NCBI RefSeq assembly: GCF_006351005.1
Contig: NZ_VENP01000002.1
Coordinates: 1-64,000, forward strand
DNA from: Miniimonas arenae
GTDB taxonomy: Bacteria > Actinomycetota > Actinomycetes > Actinomycetales > Beutenbergiaceae
Length of the DNA: 64,000 nt
Direction: 5' to 3'
Shown here: piece by piece, positions 27,087 to 36,863 of the stretch
Layout of the letters: each line of letters begins with the position of its first letter
Numbering within the stretch: the first letter of the stretch is position 1
Translations under genes and position numbers: made by a program
Notes under the pieces: model-generated
What the model saw: only the letters and a program-made list of their open reading frames with translations
What the model was told of the DNA's origin: nothing
Databases searched by the model: none

Positions 27087-27152
27087 CCCGTCCGAGCCCC
27101 GTCCCCGTCCAGCCTCGTCCCCGTCCGAGCCCCGTCCCCGTCCAGCCTCGTC
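27087..27152. repeat. Two-copy 33-base direct repeat upstream of the binding-protein gene
   Basis: The unit TCCGAGCCCCGTCCCCGTCC with its flanks recurs at a spacing of 33 bases (27091 and 27124). It fills most of the gap between permease 2 and the substrate-binding protein gene and ends about 20 bases before the ribosome-binding site (GAAAGG at about 27174-27179). It may be slippage-prone. Confidence 0.8.
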
Positions 27153-27186
27153 CGCCCATCCGTCTGACCCACCGAAAGGCGCACCC

Positions 27187-28149
27187 ATGACCCGCACCAC
27201 GCCCCGCCGACTCACGCGCGGACTCACCCTCGCCGCGTCCGGGCTCGCCGTGCTCGCGCTCGCCGCGTGCTCCTCCGGCGACCCCCTCGACGCCGGTTCC
27301 GCCGACGAGACGCCCCTGTCCCCCTCCGGCGAGACGGCCGCGACCGGAGACGCCTCGGGCCAGACCGTCGTCGTCGGCTCGCAGGACTACTACTCCAACG
27401 AGATCGTCGCCGAGATCTACGCGCAGGCGCTCGAGCAGGCCGGCTGGACGGTCGAGCGGCAGTTCCGGATCGGCCAGCGCGAGGCGTACATCCCCGCGAT
27501 CGAGAACGGCGAGGTCCAGGTGTTCCCGGAGTACACCGGCAACCTGCTGCAGTACTTCGACCCGGACACCACCGCCACGAAGGCGGCCGACGTCGAGGCC
27601 GCCCTCGCCGGTGTGCTGCCGGACGGCCTCGCCGTGCTCGACCCGTCGCCCGCGACCGACCAGGACTCCTACAACGTGACCTCCGCCTTCGCGCAGGAGC
27701 ACTCGCTCACGTCGATCGCCGACCTCGCCGGGGTCGACGTGCCGCTCATCCTGGGCGGCCAGCCCGAGCTCGCCGAGCGTCCCTACGGACCGACCGGGCT
27801 GGAGTCGGTGTACGGCGTCACGGTGCAGTTCTCTCCCACCGGCGACACCACGGTCGACGAGCTCGTCGCGGGATCGGTGAACATCGCCAACGTCTACAGC
27901 GCCGACCCGCGGATCGCGAGCGAGGACCTCGTCACGCTCGAGGACCCCGAGGGCCTCTTCCTCGCGTCCAACGTCGTCCCGCTCGTGCAGGCGGACCTCG
28001 CCGACGCGCTCGGTGAGGTGCTCAACCCGGTGAGCGCCGCGCTCACCCCCGAGGGCCTCGTCGCCCTCAACGTCGAGAGCGTGGACCAGCAGCGCTCGGC
28101 GGCCGACATCGCGGCCGACTGGCTCAGCGCGAACGGGTTCGCCGGCTGA
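27187..28149 (+). CDS. Osmoprotectant ABC transporter substrate-binding lipoprotein
   Basis: A 320-residue lipoprotein with signal peptide and lipobox LAAC (Cys at about residue 28). The mature part has VVVGSQDYYSNEIVAEIYAQ and the motif VFPEYTGNLLQYFD, characteristic of OpuAC/ProX-type proteins that bind quaternary amines through an aromatic cage. GAAAGG is the ribosome-binding site before ATG 27187. It completes an ATPase-permease-permease-binding protein set. Glycine betaine, choline or a related solute is the likely ligand. Confidence 0.88.
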   Translation: MTRTTPRRLTRGLTLAASGLAVLALAACSSGDPLDAGSADETPLSPSGETAATGDASGQTVVVGSQDYYSNEIVAEIYAQALEQAGWTVERQFRIGQREAYIPAIENGEVQVFPEYTGNLLQYFDPDTTATKAADVEAALAGVLPDGLAVLDPSPATDQDSYNVTSAFAQEHSLTSIADLAGVDVPLILGGQPELAERPYGPTGLESVYGVTVQFSPTGDTTVDELVAGSVNIANVYSADPRIASEDLVTLEDPEGLFLASNVVPLVQADLADALGEVLNPVSAALTPEGLVALNVESVDQQRSAADIAADWLSANGFAG

Positions 28150-28232
28150 CGCCCGTCGCCGGGACCGGCGCCGACGAGACGACCGGGCTGACGCCCGTCG
28201 TCCCGTCCGGTGCGACGCCTGACTGACGCCTC

Positions 28233-28264
28233 GTGACGCCCGACGGTTCGCCGTCGGGCGTCAC
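28233..28264. terminator. Bidirectional terminator-like hairpin between opu operon and der
   Basis: GTGACGCCCGACGG pairs perfectly with CCGTCGGGCGTCAC around a TTCG tetraloop (14-base stem). It lies between convergent genes. A smaller hairpin (CGCCCGG/CCGGGCG, 28309-28327) lies nearer the der stop. No U-tract follows on either strand. The rest of the 218-base gap shows nothing recognisable. Confidence 0.8.
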
Positions 28265-28367
28265 GTCGTCTCGGGTGCGAGTGCGACCACCGTGAGCAGT
28301 CGGCGCACCGCCCGGTGCAGCCGGGCGCGCCCTTGACGTCGAGCAGACTGCAGGCCGAGGCCCGCGC

Positions 28368-29972
28368 TCAGCGGTCGCGGCGGCGCTTCTCCCGCACGCG
28401 GACCGAGATCTCGATCGGCGACCCCACGAAGCCGAACTCCTCGCGCAGGCGCCGCTCGATGAACCGGCGGTATCCGGCCTCGAGGAAGCCGGTCGCGAAC
28501 AGCACGAACCGCGGCGGGCGGGTGTCGGCCTGCGTGCCGAACAGGATGCGCGGCTGCTTCCCGCCGCGCACGGGGTGCGGGTGCGCCGCGGCCAGCTCGC
28601 CGAGGAACGCGTTGAGACGGCCGGTGGGCACGCGCGTCTCCCAGCCCTCGAGCGCGGTCGCGAGGTGCTTGCCGAGCCGGTCGACGTGCCAACGGGTGAG
28701 CGCGGAGAAGTTGACCCGCGGCGCCCACGTGATCTGGACGAGCTCGCGCTCGATCTCCCGCTCGAGGTAGAAGCGCCGCTCCTCCTCCACGAGGTCCCAC
28801 TTGTTGTACGCGACCACGAGCGCGCGGCCGGCGTCGACGACGTTCTGCACCACGCGGATGTCCTGCTCCGCGATGGGCTGGCTCGCGTCGATCACGACGA
28901 CGGCGACCTCGGCCTTCTCGATCGCGGCCTGCGTGCGGAGCGAGGCGTAGAAGTCCGCGCCCTGCGTCTGGTGCACGCGGCGGCGGATGCCGGCGGTGTC
29001 GACGAACACCCACGGCCGACCGCCGACCTCGACGAGCTCGTCCACGGGGTCGCGCGTCGTGCCGGCGACGTCGTCGACCACGACCCGGTCGGTGCCGGTC
29101 ACGGCGTTGAGCAGGCTGGACTTGCCCACGTTGGGCTTGCCCACGAGGGCGACGCGCCGCGGGCCAGTGCTCGGCACGCCGCCGACGGCCGTGACCTCGG
29201 GCAGCAGCGCCAGCGCGGCGTCGAGCATGTCGCCGCTGCCGCGCCCGTGCAGCGCGGAGACGGGGTACGGCTCGCCGAGCCCGAGCGACCACAGCGTGGC
29301 CGCGTCGGCCTCGTCGCGGGGGCTGTCGACCTTGTTCGCCACGAGGAGCACGGGCTTGCCCGAGCGGCGCAGCACCTGCACCACGCGCTCGTCGGTGTCC
29401 GTCGGTCCGACGGTCGCGTCGACGACGAACACCACGGCGTCCGCGAGCTCGACGGCGATCTCCGCCTGCTCGGCCACGCGCGCGCCGATGCCGCGCGCGT
29501 CGTGCTCCCAGCCGCCGGTGTCCACGAGGATGAACGGCCGCCCCGCCCACTCGGCGCGGTACCGCACGCGGTCACGCGTCACGCCGGGGGTGTCCTGCAC
29601 GACGGCCTCGCGCCGCCCGAGCACGCGGTTCACGAGCGTCGACTTGCCGACGTTCGGCCGGCCCACGACGGCGAGCACCGGCAGCACGGAGTCCGGCAGC
29701 TCGTCGGGGGTCAGCTCGCGCACGCCCGACAGGAGCGCGGCGTCCTCGTCGTCGAGGTCGTAGCCCTCGAGGCCCGCGCGCATGACCTCGGCGGCCCGGC
29801 GGTCCTCCTCGGTCTCGGTGAGGTCGACGACGTGCTGGCCCTCGCCGTCGAGCGCGGCGTCGGGGTCGAGCTCGGGGTCGACGCCTGCGTCGGGTGCCGA
29901 GCCGGGTCCGGCGTCGGGGTCGGTCTCGAGGCCCGTCTCGAGGTCGGTCGCGTCGCTCGTCTCGTCAGTCAC
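28368..29972 (-). CDS. der: Ribosome biogenesis GTPase Der (EngA)
   Basis: A 534-residue double-GTPase that assists 50S subunit assembly. Two G domains are visible: GRPNVGKST (104-112) and a second GKPNVGKSS, each followed by its switch and NKxD-type motif (ANKVDS, YNKWDL). A KH-like domain forms the C-terminus, ending [11 protein letters not shown]. The N-terminal extension of about 97 residues is acidic, as in other actinobacterial Der proteins. It is the last gene of the minus-strand cluster, 48 bases from plsC. Confidence 0.95.
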   Translation of the reverse strand: MTDETSDATDLETGLETDPDAGPGSAPDAGVDPELDPDAALDGEGQHVVDLTETEEDRRAAEVMRAGLEGYDLDDEDAALLSGVRELTPDELPDSVLPVLAVVGRPNVGKSTLVNRVLGRREAVVQDTPGVTRDRVRYRAEWAGRPFILVDTGGWEHDARGIGARVAEQAEIAVELADAVVFVVDATVGPTDTDERVVQVLRRSGKPVLLVANKVDSPRDEADAATLWSLGLGEPYPVSALHGRGSGDMLDAALALLPEVTAVGGVPSTGPRRVALVGKPNVGKSSLLNAVTGTDRVVVDDVAGTTRDPVDELVEVGGRPWVFVDTAGIRRRVHQTQGADFYASLRTQAAIEKAEVAVVVIDASQPIAEQDIRVVQNVVDAGRALVVAYNKWDLVEEERRFYLEREIERELVQITWAPRVNFSALTRWHVDRLGKHLATALEGWETRVPTGRLNAFLGELAAAHPHPVRGGKQPRILFGTQADTRPPRFVLFATGFLEAGYRRFIERRLREEFGFVGSPIEISVRVREKRRRDR

Positions 29973-30020
29973 CGTGCCATTGTCCCAGGCTCGAGCGCGC
30001 CTGCGGGACGCCCCGGCGCC

Positions 30021-30704
30021 TCAGACCTCCGGCAGGCGCAGCCCCGTGCGCTCCTGCGCGGCGTCGAGCAGCGCCACCATCGCCGCGGTCACGGCCTTCA
30101 TCGCGGCCGCGACCTCGCGCCGGCCGCCGCCCGCGGGCACCTCGACGGGAGCACCGAACTCGACCACGAGGCGGGCCCGCGGGTGCGGGACGTGTCCGCG
30201 GGCGGTGCCCGGCGGCCGCGTGCCGAGCACCGCGCACGGCACCACAGGTGCTCCCGTGTGCACGGCGAGCCAGGCGATGCCGGCCCGGGCCGCGGCCACG
30301 TCGCCCCGCCCGCGGGTGCCCTCGGGGAAGACGCCGACGCAGCGATCCTCCTCCAGCAGCGTCCGCGCGACCTCGAGGGCGGGCCGGCCGTTGGACCGGT
30401 CCACGGGGATCTGGCCCGCCCAGCGCATGAGGAACCCCAGCCGGGAGGTGAAGAACTCCTCCTTGACGAGGAAGTGCGAGCCGCGCGGGATGGCGCCGTG
30501 CACCACGGGGCCGTCCACGATGCCGGTGTGGTTGGGCGCGACGAGCACGCGACCGGTGGCCGGGACGTACTCGGCGCCCACGACGTCGGTGTGCCACCAC
30601 ACGTGGTCAAGGGCCCAGCCGACCCGCCGCGACCACGTGGGACCCCAGCGCCTGATCTGCTGCGCGGTCACGGTGCTCCCGGGGCCGACGTGCGCCTGGC
30701 TCAC
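30021..30704 (-). CDS. 1-acyl-sn-glycerol-3-phosphate acyltransferase family protein
   Basis: A 227-residue PlsC-type acyltransferase for phosphatidic acid synthesis. The catalytic HX4D is NHTGIVDG (His59, Asp64) and the glycerol-phosphate binding motif is FPEGTRGRG. No clear membrane segment is present, so peripheral membrane association is likely. GTG 30704 overlaps the cmk stop (GTGA). The cmk-plsC-der order is common in actinobacteria. Confidence 0.9.
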   Translation of the reverse strand: MSQAHVGPGSTVTAQQIRRWGPTWSRRVGWALDHVWWHTDVVGAEYVPATGRVLVAPNHTGIVDGPVVHGAIPRGSHFLVKEEFFTSRLGFLMRWAGQIPVDRSNGRPALEVARTLLEEDRCVGVFPEGTRGRGDVAAARAGIAWLAVHTGAPVVPCAVLGTRPPGTARGHVPHPRARLVVEFGAPVEVPAGGGRREVAAAMKAVTAAMVALLDAAQERTGLRLPEV

Positions 30705-31402
30705 GACCGGCTCAGCACGTCCGTCACGATGCGCTCGGCCGCCGCGAGGGTCTCCTCGAGCGTGAGCGTGGAGGAGTCGAGGGTGACGACGCCGTCGGCC
30801 GCCTCGTGGAAGGTGCTCACCGTGGCGTCGTCCGCGTCCCGGCGCAGGATCTGGTCACGGGTCGCCTCGATCGCGTCGGCGTCCACGGAGCCGTGCACCT
30901 CCAGGGCCCGGCGCGCGAGCCGCTCCTCCGCGCGCGCGACGAGCAGCATGCGCACGTCCGCGTCGGGCGCGATGACGGTGGTGATGTCCCGGCCCTCGAC
31001 GAGGATCCCCCGCCCGTCCGACCACCCGCCGGCGACCTCGGCCGCGATCGTCGAGCGCTGGCGCCGGCGGAGCTCGGCCCGGACCTCGAGGTTGGTCGCG
31101 ACCTGGCTCACCACGGTCGAGATCCGCGGCTCGCGGATCGCGTCGGTGACGTCCACCCCGCCCACCACGACGCGCTGGTCGTCGGGGTCGAGCGACTGCT
31201 CGAGGGGGAGGTCGCGCGCGGCGACCGCCACGCCGTCGCCGTCAGCCAGGTCGATGCCGTGGGCGTCGCAGTACCAGGCGACGGCACGGAACTGTGCTCC
31301 GGTGTCGAGACAGCCGAGCCGGTGCACGCGGGCCAGGTGCCGTCCGACGGTGGACTTGCCGGAGCCCGAGGGTCCGTCGAGCGCGATGACGACGCCGGTC
31401 AC
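30701..31402 (-). CDS. cmk: Cytidylate kinase
   Basis: A 233-residue kinase that phosphorylates (d)CMP. P-loop GPSGSGKS (10-17) and GRDITTVIAPDADVRMLLVA (about 137-156) match Cmk, as does LDTGAQFRAVAW. GTG 31402 overlaps the tyrA stop and gives the canonical start VTGVVIALDGPSG. The stop overlaps the plsC start. Confidence 0.95.
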   Translation of the reverse strand: MTGVVIALDGPSGSGKSTVGRHLARVHRLGCLDTGAQFRAVAWYCDAHGIDLADGDGVAVAARDLPLEQSLDPDDQRVVVGGVDVTDAIREPRISTVVSQVATNLEVRAELRRRQRSTIAAEVAGGWSDGRGILVEGRDITTVIAPDADVRMLLVARAEERLARRALEVHGSVDADAIEATRDQILRRDADDATVSTFHEAADGVVTLDSSTLTLEETLAAAERIVTDVLSRS

Positions 31403-32559
31403 GACCGCACCACCCGCCAGCCGCGGGCGTCCAGGCCCGCCTCGAGCTCCTCGGCGACCTCCGGGAGGACCGAGACGGTGGCGAGCCCGACCTTCTGCTG
31501 CGGCGCGTGCTCCATGGCGAAGTCCTCGATGTTCACGCCCAGCTCGCCCACCTGCGCGAACAGGCGGCCGAGCGACCCGGGCGTGTCCGGCACGAGCACC
31601 GTGACCTCGGCGTAGGAGCGCCGCACGCCGCCGTGCTTGCCGGGGATGCGGGCGACGCCCTGGTTGCCGCGGCTGACCGCCGCGCTCGCCGCGGCCATCG
31701 CGCCGGGCGTGAGCGGTCCGTGCTCCGCGGCCGCCTCGAGGGCGGTCACCAGCTCGGCGAGCTCGTCGCGCACCTGGCCGAGCAGGTGGGCCACCGGACC
31801 CGCGTTGCCGACGAGGATCGCGGCCCACAGCCGCGGGTCGCTCGCGGCGATCCGCGTGACGTCGCGCAGTCCCTGGCCGGCCAGCGCGAGGGCCTGCTCG
31901 GGCGCGTCCAGCAGTCGTGCCGCGAGCAGGGAGGACAGCACCTGCGGGGCGTGCGAGACGGCCGCGACGGCGTCGTCGTGCTCCTGGGCGGCGAGCGTCA
32001 CGAGGGCGCCGCCGAGGTCGACGGCGAGCGTGCGCACCGCGAGCACGCCGCCGGGGTCGCTCGTCGGGTGCGGGACGAGCACCCACGGGCGACCCGAGAA
32101 CAGGTCCGGGTCGGCCGCGGCGGCACCCGAGCGCTCCCGGCCGGCCATCGGGTGGCTGCCGACGTAGCGCGTGAGGTCGTCCGGCGTGAGCCGGCCGTCC
32201 GCGACGGCGGCGTGCAGCTCGGCGAGCACCACGGACTTGACGCTCGCGACGTCGGTGACGATCGCCGTCGGGTGCGCGCGCAGCGCGTCGACCACGACGT
32301 CGGCGGTGACGTCCGGCGGGACGGCCACGACGACGATCCGCGCGTCCTCCCCCGCGCCCAGCTCCCCGGCGCCGAGGTCGCGGGCGAGCGCGACCTGCGA
32401 CGGCGAGGCGTCCGCGAGCGAGACGGCGACCCCCGCGCGGGTGAGCGCGAGCCCGACGCTCGCCCCCAGCAGGCCCGTGCCGATCACGTGGACGGGACCG
32501 GTGGTGGCCGTCGGGGAGCTGGGGTGTGCGCTGGACATCCCGACCACCCTAGGGCTCAC
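31399..32559 (-). CDS. tyrA: Prephenate dehydrogenase
   Basis: A 386-residue enzyme of tyrosine synthesis that oxidatively decarboxylates prephenate. The Rossmann motif is VIGTGLLGASVG (about 25-36), catalytic-region motifs are SHPMAGRERSG and AAVSHAPQVL, and a C-terminal ACT domain (about 316-386, EVTVLVPDTPGSLGRLF) suggests tyrosine feedback. GTG 32559 is chosen because GGGAGG lies 7 bases upstream inside rluB and the codon overlaps the rluB stop; ATG 32538 has no comparable site. Confidence 0.92.
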   Translation of the reverse strand: MSPRVVGMSSAHPSSPTATTGPVHVIGTGLLGASVGLALTRAGVAVSLADASPSQVALARDLGAGELGAGEDARIVVVAVPPDVTADVVVDALRAHPTAIVTDVASVKSVVLAELHAAVADGRLTPDDLTRYVGSHPMAGRERSGAAAADPDLFSGRPWVLVPHPTSDPGGVLAVRTLAVDLGGALVTLAAQEHDDAVAAVSHAPQVLSSLLAARLLDAPEQALALAGQGLRDVTRIAASDPRLWAAILVGNAGPVAHLLGQVRDELAELVTALEAAAEHGPLTPGAMAAASAAVSRGNQGVARIPGKHGGVRRSYAEVTVLVPDTPGSLGRLFAQVGELGVNIEDFAMEHAPQQKVGLATVSVLPEVAEELEAGLDARGWRVVRS

Positions 32560-33284
32560 AGCCCGACCTCCCGCTGCAGGCGCGCGAGCTCGGTGCCGGC
32601 CACGGCGCGGGTGGCACCGGAGCGCAGCTGCCCGAGGCGGACCGGACCGAACGACGTGCGGGTGAGCGCGATCACCGGGTGTCCGACGGCCTCGAGCATG
32701 CGCCGCACGATCCGGTTGCGGCCGGAGTGCAGCACGATCTCCACGATGCTCTCCTCCGGGCGCGCCTCGAGCACCGTGAAGGAGTCGGCGTGCGCCGGCC
32801 CGTCGTCGAGGGTGATCCCCCCGCGCAGCCGCTTGCCCACGCCGCGGGCGACGTGCCCGCGCACCCGCGCGACGTACGTCTTGGGCACCTCGTAGGAGGG
32901 GTGCGCGAGGCGGTGGGCGAGCTCGCCGTCGTTCGTGAGGAGCAGGAGGCCCTCGGTGTCGGCGTCGAGGCGGCCGACGTGGAAGAGTCGGGTCTCACCG
33001 TCGAGGTAGTCGGCCACGGTGGGCCGGCCGCGGTCGTCCGACATCGCCGAGAGCACGCCGAACGGCTTGTTGAGCGCGAGCGTCGTGTGGGTGTCGTCGA
33101 GCTGGACGCGCAGCCCGTCGACGTGCAGCACGTCCGTGGGCTCCACACGCGTGCCGAGCTCCCGCACGATCGTGCCGTTGACCGCGACCCGGCCGGCCAC
33201 GATGAGGTCCTCGCAGACCCGCCGCGAGCCGACGCCCGCACCGGCGAGCACCTTCTGCAGGCGGATCCCCTCGCCGTCGGTCAT
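32556..33284 (-). CDS. rluB: 23S rRNA pseudouridine synthase, RluB family
   Basis: A 242-residue RNA pseudouridine synthase. An N-terminal S4 RNA-binding domain (RLQKVLAGAGVGSRRVCEDL) is followed by the catalytic motif GRLDADTEGLLLLTNDG with Asp107. The C-terminus carries GRNRIVRRMLEAVGHPV, typical of the RluB/RsuA family. AGGAGGAGG, lying within the end of scpB, precedes ATG 33284; start and scpB stop overlap (ATGA). Confidence 0.93.
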   Translation of the reverse strand: MTDGEGIRLQKVLAGAGVGSRRVCEDLIVAGRVAVNGTIVRELGTRVEPTDVLHVDGLRVQLDDTHTTLALNKPFGVLSAMSDDRGRPTVADYLDGETRLFHVGRLDADTEGLLLLTNDGELAHRLAHPSYEVPKTYVARVRGHVARGVGKRLRGGITLDDGPAHADSFTVLEARPEESIVEIVLHSGRNRIVRRMLEAVGHPVIALTRTSFGPVRLGQLRSGATRAVAGTELARLQREVGL

Positions 33285-33919
33285 CGGACCTCCTCCTCGA
33301 GCTCGGCGAGGTCGGCGTCGCCGGGCAGGTAGGGCGCCAGCGGCGGCAGGTCGGCGAGGCTGCTCAGCCCCATCCGCTCGAGGAAGTGCGTCGTGGTGCG
33401 GTACAGGATCGCGCCGCCCTCGCCGTCGCGCCCGGCCTCCTCGATGAGGCCGCGCGTGGTGAGCGTGCGGACCACGCCGTCCACGTTGACGCCGCGGATG
33501 GCGGCGATCCGCCCGCGCGTGACGGGCTGGCGGTAGGCGACCACGGCGAGCGTCTCGAGCGAGGCCTGGGTGAGGCGGGCCGTCTGGCCGTCGATCACGA
33601 AGGCCTGGACGTACGGTGCGAACGCTGGCGCGGAGTACAGCCGCCACGCACCCCCCGTCTCGCGCAGCACGTACCCGCGGGGCCGCTCGGCCTCCGCGCC
33701 GTCGGCCGTCTCGCCGCGGTAGCGCGCGGCGAGCTCGTGCAGGAGGGCCTCGGTGCGCTCGACCGTGAGCCCGAGCGCACCCGCGACGCGGGCCGCCGGC
33801 ACCGGCTCGTCCACGACGGCGAGGATCGCCTCCACCGCGGCCAGCTCACCACCCGGGAGGTCGGCGAGGGCGGGGTGGTCGTCCATGACGGGCTCGGCGA
33901 GCGGTTCGACGTCGGTCAC
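33281..33919 (-). CDS. scpB: Segregation and condensation protein B
   Basis: A 212-residue kleisin partner for SMC-based chromosome condensation. It has two winged-helix domains, with LETLAVVAYRQPVTRGRIAAIRGVNVDGVVRTL as the diagnostic region (about 121-153, given here by position and key residues TLAVVAYRQPVT). It lies 9 bases downstream of scpA, the usual partner, and its end encodes the ribosome-binding site of rluB. Confidence 0.93.
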   Translation of the reverse strand: MTDVEPLAEPVMDDHPALADLPGGELAAVEAILAVVDEPVPAARVAGALGLTVERTEALLHELAARYRGETADGAEAERPRGYVLRETGGAWRLYSAPAFAPYVQAFVIDGQTARLTQASLETLAVVAYRQPVTRGRIAAIRGVNVDGVVRTLTTRGLIEEAGRDGEGGAILYRTTTHFLERMGLSSLADLPPLAPYLPGDADLAELEEEVR

Positions 33920-33928
33920 CGCCCGAGG

Positions 33929-34963
33929 TTACCGACTGGGGCGCTGCTGATCCGCGCCGCGCTCGGCCGCCGGCTCCTCCGGTGGCGGCACCGGCTGCCG
34001 GTCCGACGCCGGCACCTCCTCCTCCGACGGCGGCACCGCGCCCTCGTCCGACGCCGGCACGTCCTCGTCCGCCACGCCCGCCTGAGGCTCGTCGAACGAG
34101 GACTCCACGCTCGGCGCGGCGTCCCACGGCCCCACCCAGCGGATGGTGAGCTCGCCCAGGCTGTCCGCCTGCTCGAACGCGACGACACCCTGACGGTAGA
34201 GCTCGAGCAGCGCGAGGAACCGCCCGATCACCACCGGCCGGGACCCGGCGTCGTCGGTGAGCGTGCGGAACGTCGCCACCTTCGCGCGTCGCAGCCGCGC
34301 GGCGACCAGCGCCGCCTGCTCGCGCACGCTCACCACCGGGGCGTGCAGGTGCGCGAGGCCCACCTGCGGGACGACCTTCGGGGCGAGCGCGGCCGCGGCG
34401 ATCCGGGCCAGGTCCGCAGGCCCGACGGCGAGCACGAGCTCCGGCAGCAGCGCCGCCAGCGCGGGCTCGAGCGGGGCGGTGCGCGGGTAGGCCCCGGCGG
34501 CCGCCTCCCAGCGCGCGGCGAACGCGCCGGCGACCTCCTTGAACGCGCGGTAGGCCAGCAGCCGGGCGAAGAGCAGGTCGCGCGCCTCGAGCAGCTCGAG
34601 GTCCTCGGGGTCCTCGGCGGACACCCCGGGCAGCAGGCGAGCCGCCTTGAGGTCGAGCAGCGTCGCGCCGATCACGAGGAACTCGCTCGCCTGCTCCAGC
34701 TCCCACACGTCCTGGGCGCGCAGGTAGGCGATGAAGTCGTCGGTCACGACACCGAGCGCCACCTCGGTCACGTCCAGGCGGTGCTTGGCGATGAGCGAGA
34801 GCAGCAGGTCGAACGGCCCGGAGAAGTTGTCGAGGTTGACCTCGAACACCGCGGCGCGTGCGTGCTGGTCCGTCGGATCGGCCGCGCCGTCCGCCCCGAC
34901 GCGCCCCACCGCCGACGCAGCAGCGGAGGCGTCAGGCGACGTCGCCGCGCGCGACGAGCTCAC
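33929..34963 (-). CDS. scpA: Segregation and condensation protein A
   Basis: A 344-residue kleisin. NLDNFSGPFDLLLSLIAKHR (about 43-62) and EFLVIGATLLDLKAARLLP are the SMC-neck binding N-domain; the C-terminal winged helix ends near SLGELTIRWVGPW. A roughly 60-residue acidic Pro/Ser/Asp tail (SDEGAVPPSEEEVP) follows and looks disordered. GTG 34963 overlaps parA by 32 bases. In B. subtilis-type complexes ScpA bridges the SMC heads with ScpB. Confidence 0.93.
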   Translation of the reverse strand: MSSSRAATSPDASAAASAVGRVGADGAADPTDQHARAAVFEVNLDNFSGPFDLLLSLIAKHRLDVTEVALGVVTDDFIAYLRAQDVWELEQASEFLVIGATLLDLKAARLLPGVSAEDPEDLELLEARDLLFARLLAYRAFKEVAGAFAARWEAAAGAYPRTAPLEPALAALLPELVLAVGPADLARIAAAALAPKVVPQVGLAHLHAPVVSVREQAALVAARLRRAKVATFRTLTDDAGSRPVVIGRFLALLELYRQGVVAFEQADSLGELTIRWVGPWDAAPSVESSFDEPQAGVADEDVPASDEGAVPPSEEEVPASDRQPVPPPEEPAAERGADQQRPSR

Positions 34964-35828
34964 GGGCCAGCTGCCGGTAGGCCTCGGCGCCCGGGTGGGT
35001 CGGCGCGTACGTGGTGATCGGCTCGGTCGCCACCGAGGCGTCGGGGAACTTCACCGTGCGGCCGATGACGGTGGTGAACACGTCCTCGCCGAAGGCCTCC
35101 CGCACGCGCGCGAGCACCTCGCGCGAGTGCAGCGTGCGACCGTCGTACATGGTCGCGAGGATGCCGTCGGTGCGCAGCCGCGGGTTCAGCCGGTCGCGGA
35201 CCTTCTCGATCGTCTCGAGCAGCAGCGCGACGCCGCGCAGCGCGAAGAACTCCGTCTCCAGCGGGACGATCACGCCGTGCGCCGCCGTGAGCGCGTTGAC
35301 GGTCAGGAGCCCGAGCGAGGGCTGGCAGTCCACGAGCACCACGTCGTAGTCGTCGAGCACCGGCCGCAGCACGCGCGCCAGCGCCTGCTCGCGGGCCACC
35401 TCGTTGACGAGCTGGACCTCGGCCGCAGACAGGTCGATGTTCGCGGGGACGAGGTCAAGGCCCTCGAGAGCCGTGCGGTGCACGATCGTGCGGATGTCGA
35501 ACCGCGGGGTCATCAGCGCGGTGTAGATCGTGGACTCGAGCTCGTTCGCCGACACCCCGAGCCCGGCCGAGGCCGCACCCTGCGGGTCGAAGTCGACGAG
35601 CAGGACCCGTCGGCCGTACTCGGCGAGCGCCGCACCCAGGTTGATGGTGGTCGTCGTCTTGCCGACCCCGCCCTTCTGGTTGCACATCGCCACGATGCGG
35701 GCGGGGCCGTGCGAGGCGAGCGGCGCGGGGACGGGGAACTCGACGGCCGCGACGGCGGAGTCCTCCCGCGCTGCGGCGCCCTCGACCGGGTCTGCCCCCA
35801 GGTCCAGGGTCGGCTGCACGTCGGTCAC
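34932..35828 (-). CDS. ParA/Soj family ATPase
   Basis: A 298-residue deviant-Walker ATPase. KGGVGKTTT (52-60), VDFDPQGAASAGLG and VDCQPSLGLLTVNAL are the ParA motifs. The signature lysine fits DNA-partitioning ParA rather than MinD-type membrane binding, as no C-terminal amphipathic helix is evident. No parB lies beside it; this orphan ParA between xerD and scpA is a conserved actinobacterial arrangement, so it may act with SMC-ScpAB. GTG 35828 overlaps a GGGAGG-like sequence, and translation may start slightly differently. Confidence 0.88.
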   Translation of the reverse strand: MTDVQPTLDLGADPVEGAAAREDSAVAAVEFPVPAPLASHGPARIVAMCNQKGGVGKTTTTINLGAALAEYGRRVLLVDFDPQGAASAGLGVSANELESTIYTALMTPRFDIRTIVHRTALEGLDLVPANIDLSAAEVQLVNEVAREQALARVLRPVLDDYDVVLVDCQPSLGLLTVNALTAAHGVIVPLETEFFALRGVALLLETIEKVRDRLNPRLRTDGILATMYDGRTLHSREVLARVREAFGEDVFTTVIGRTVKFPDASVATEPITTYAPTHPGAEAYRQLARELVARGDVA

Positions 35829-35854
35829 CCTCCCACCGTAGCGCGCGCGACGCG

Positions 35855-36862
35855 CTACCCGAGCGCTCGCGGGTGCGCCGACGCGTACACCTCGCGCAGG
35901 GTCTGGACCGTGACGTGCGTGTAGAGCTGGGTCGTGGTGACCGAGGCGTGCCCGAGCAGCTCCTGCACCACGCGCACGTCCGCTCCCCCGGCCAGGAGGT
36001 GGGTCGCGAAGGAGTGCCGCAGGGTGTGCGGGGAGACGTGCGCCGCGAGGCCGGCCCGCTCGGCGGCGTCCTGCAGCACCGCCCACGCGCTCTGCCGCGA
36101 CAGCGGGGCGCCGCGCACTCCGAGGAACACCGCGCCCTGGGACCGCCCGCGCGCGGCGAGGGTGGGCCGGGCGCGCACGAGGTAGGCGTCGAGGGCGCGC
36201 ACGGCGTGCGTGCCGAGCGGCACCACGCGGGTGCGCCGGCCCTTGCCGGTGACGCGGACCAGCGGGGTGTCGGCATCGAGGTCGAGGTCGTCGACGGCCA
36301 GCGAGACGGCCTCGGAGATCCGCGCGCCCGTGGAGTACAGCAGCTCGAGCAGCGCGCGGTCGCGCAGGCCCACGACGCCCTCGGTGGCCGACGCGGCCTC
36401 GAGCAGCGCCTCGACCTCGCCCACGCTGACCGCCTTGGGCAGGCGCTTGCCCGTCGCGGGCGGGCGGACCTGGGCGGCGGGGTCGTCCGAGGTCGTGCCC
36501 TCCACGTGCGCGAACCGGTGCAGCCCGCGCACGGCGACCACGGCGCGACCGGCGGACGACGCCGCGAGGGGGGCTGCGCCGTCGGACCCCGTGCGCAGCA
36601 CCTCGAGGTAGCGCTCGACGTCGAGCGCGGTGACGTCCTCGAGGTCGGCGCGGCCGAGCGTCGCGAGGTAGCCGGTGTACCGGGTGAGGTCCCGGTGGTA
36701 GGCCGCGATCGTGTGGGCGCTCGCCCCGCGCTCCACCGCGAGGTGGGCGAGGAAGGCCTCGAGCACGTCGGAGGGTCGCGAGGCGCTCACGCGTTCCCCG
36801 AGCGGGAGCGGTGCCGAGGCGTCGGCGCCCCGAGCGACGCCGAAGGTCGTCCCGGCGGACAC
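35855..36862 (-). CDS. xerD: Tyrosine recombinase XerD
   Basis: A 335-residue recombinase that resolves chromosome dimers with XerC. Catalytic residues are Arg181 ([10 protein letters not shown]), Lys207 (VTGKGRRTR), His279 and Arg282 (HTLRHSF), His305 ([12 protein letters not shown]) and Tyr314. The N-terminal 25 residues are longer than in most XerD and could be non-coding if a start nearer [10 protein letters not shown] is used. It is a host gene, distinct from the ICE integrase. Its start is 2 bases from the ctaB stop. Confidence 0.92.
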   Translation of the reverse strand: MSAGTTFGVARGADASAPLPLGERVSASRPSDVLEAFLAHLAVERGASAHTIAAYHRDLTRYTGYLATLGRADLEDVTALDVERYLEVLRTGSDGAAPLAASSAGRAVVAVRGLHRFAHVEGTTSDDPAAQVRPPATGKRLPKAVSVGEVEALLEAASATEGVVGLRDRALLELLYSTGARISEAVSLAVDDLDLDADTPLVRVTGKGRRTRVVPLGTHAVRALDAYLVRARPTLAARGRSQGAVFLGVRGAPLSRQSAWAVLQDAAERAGLAAHVSPHTLRHSFATHLLAGGADVRVVQELLGHASVTTTQLYTHVTVQTLREVYASAHPRALG

Positions 36863-36863
36863 G

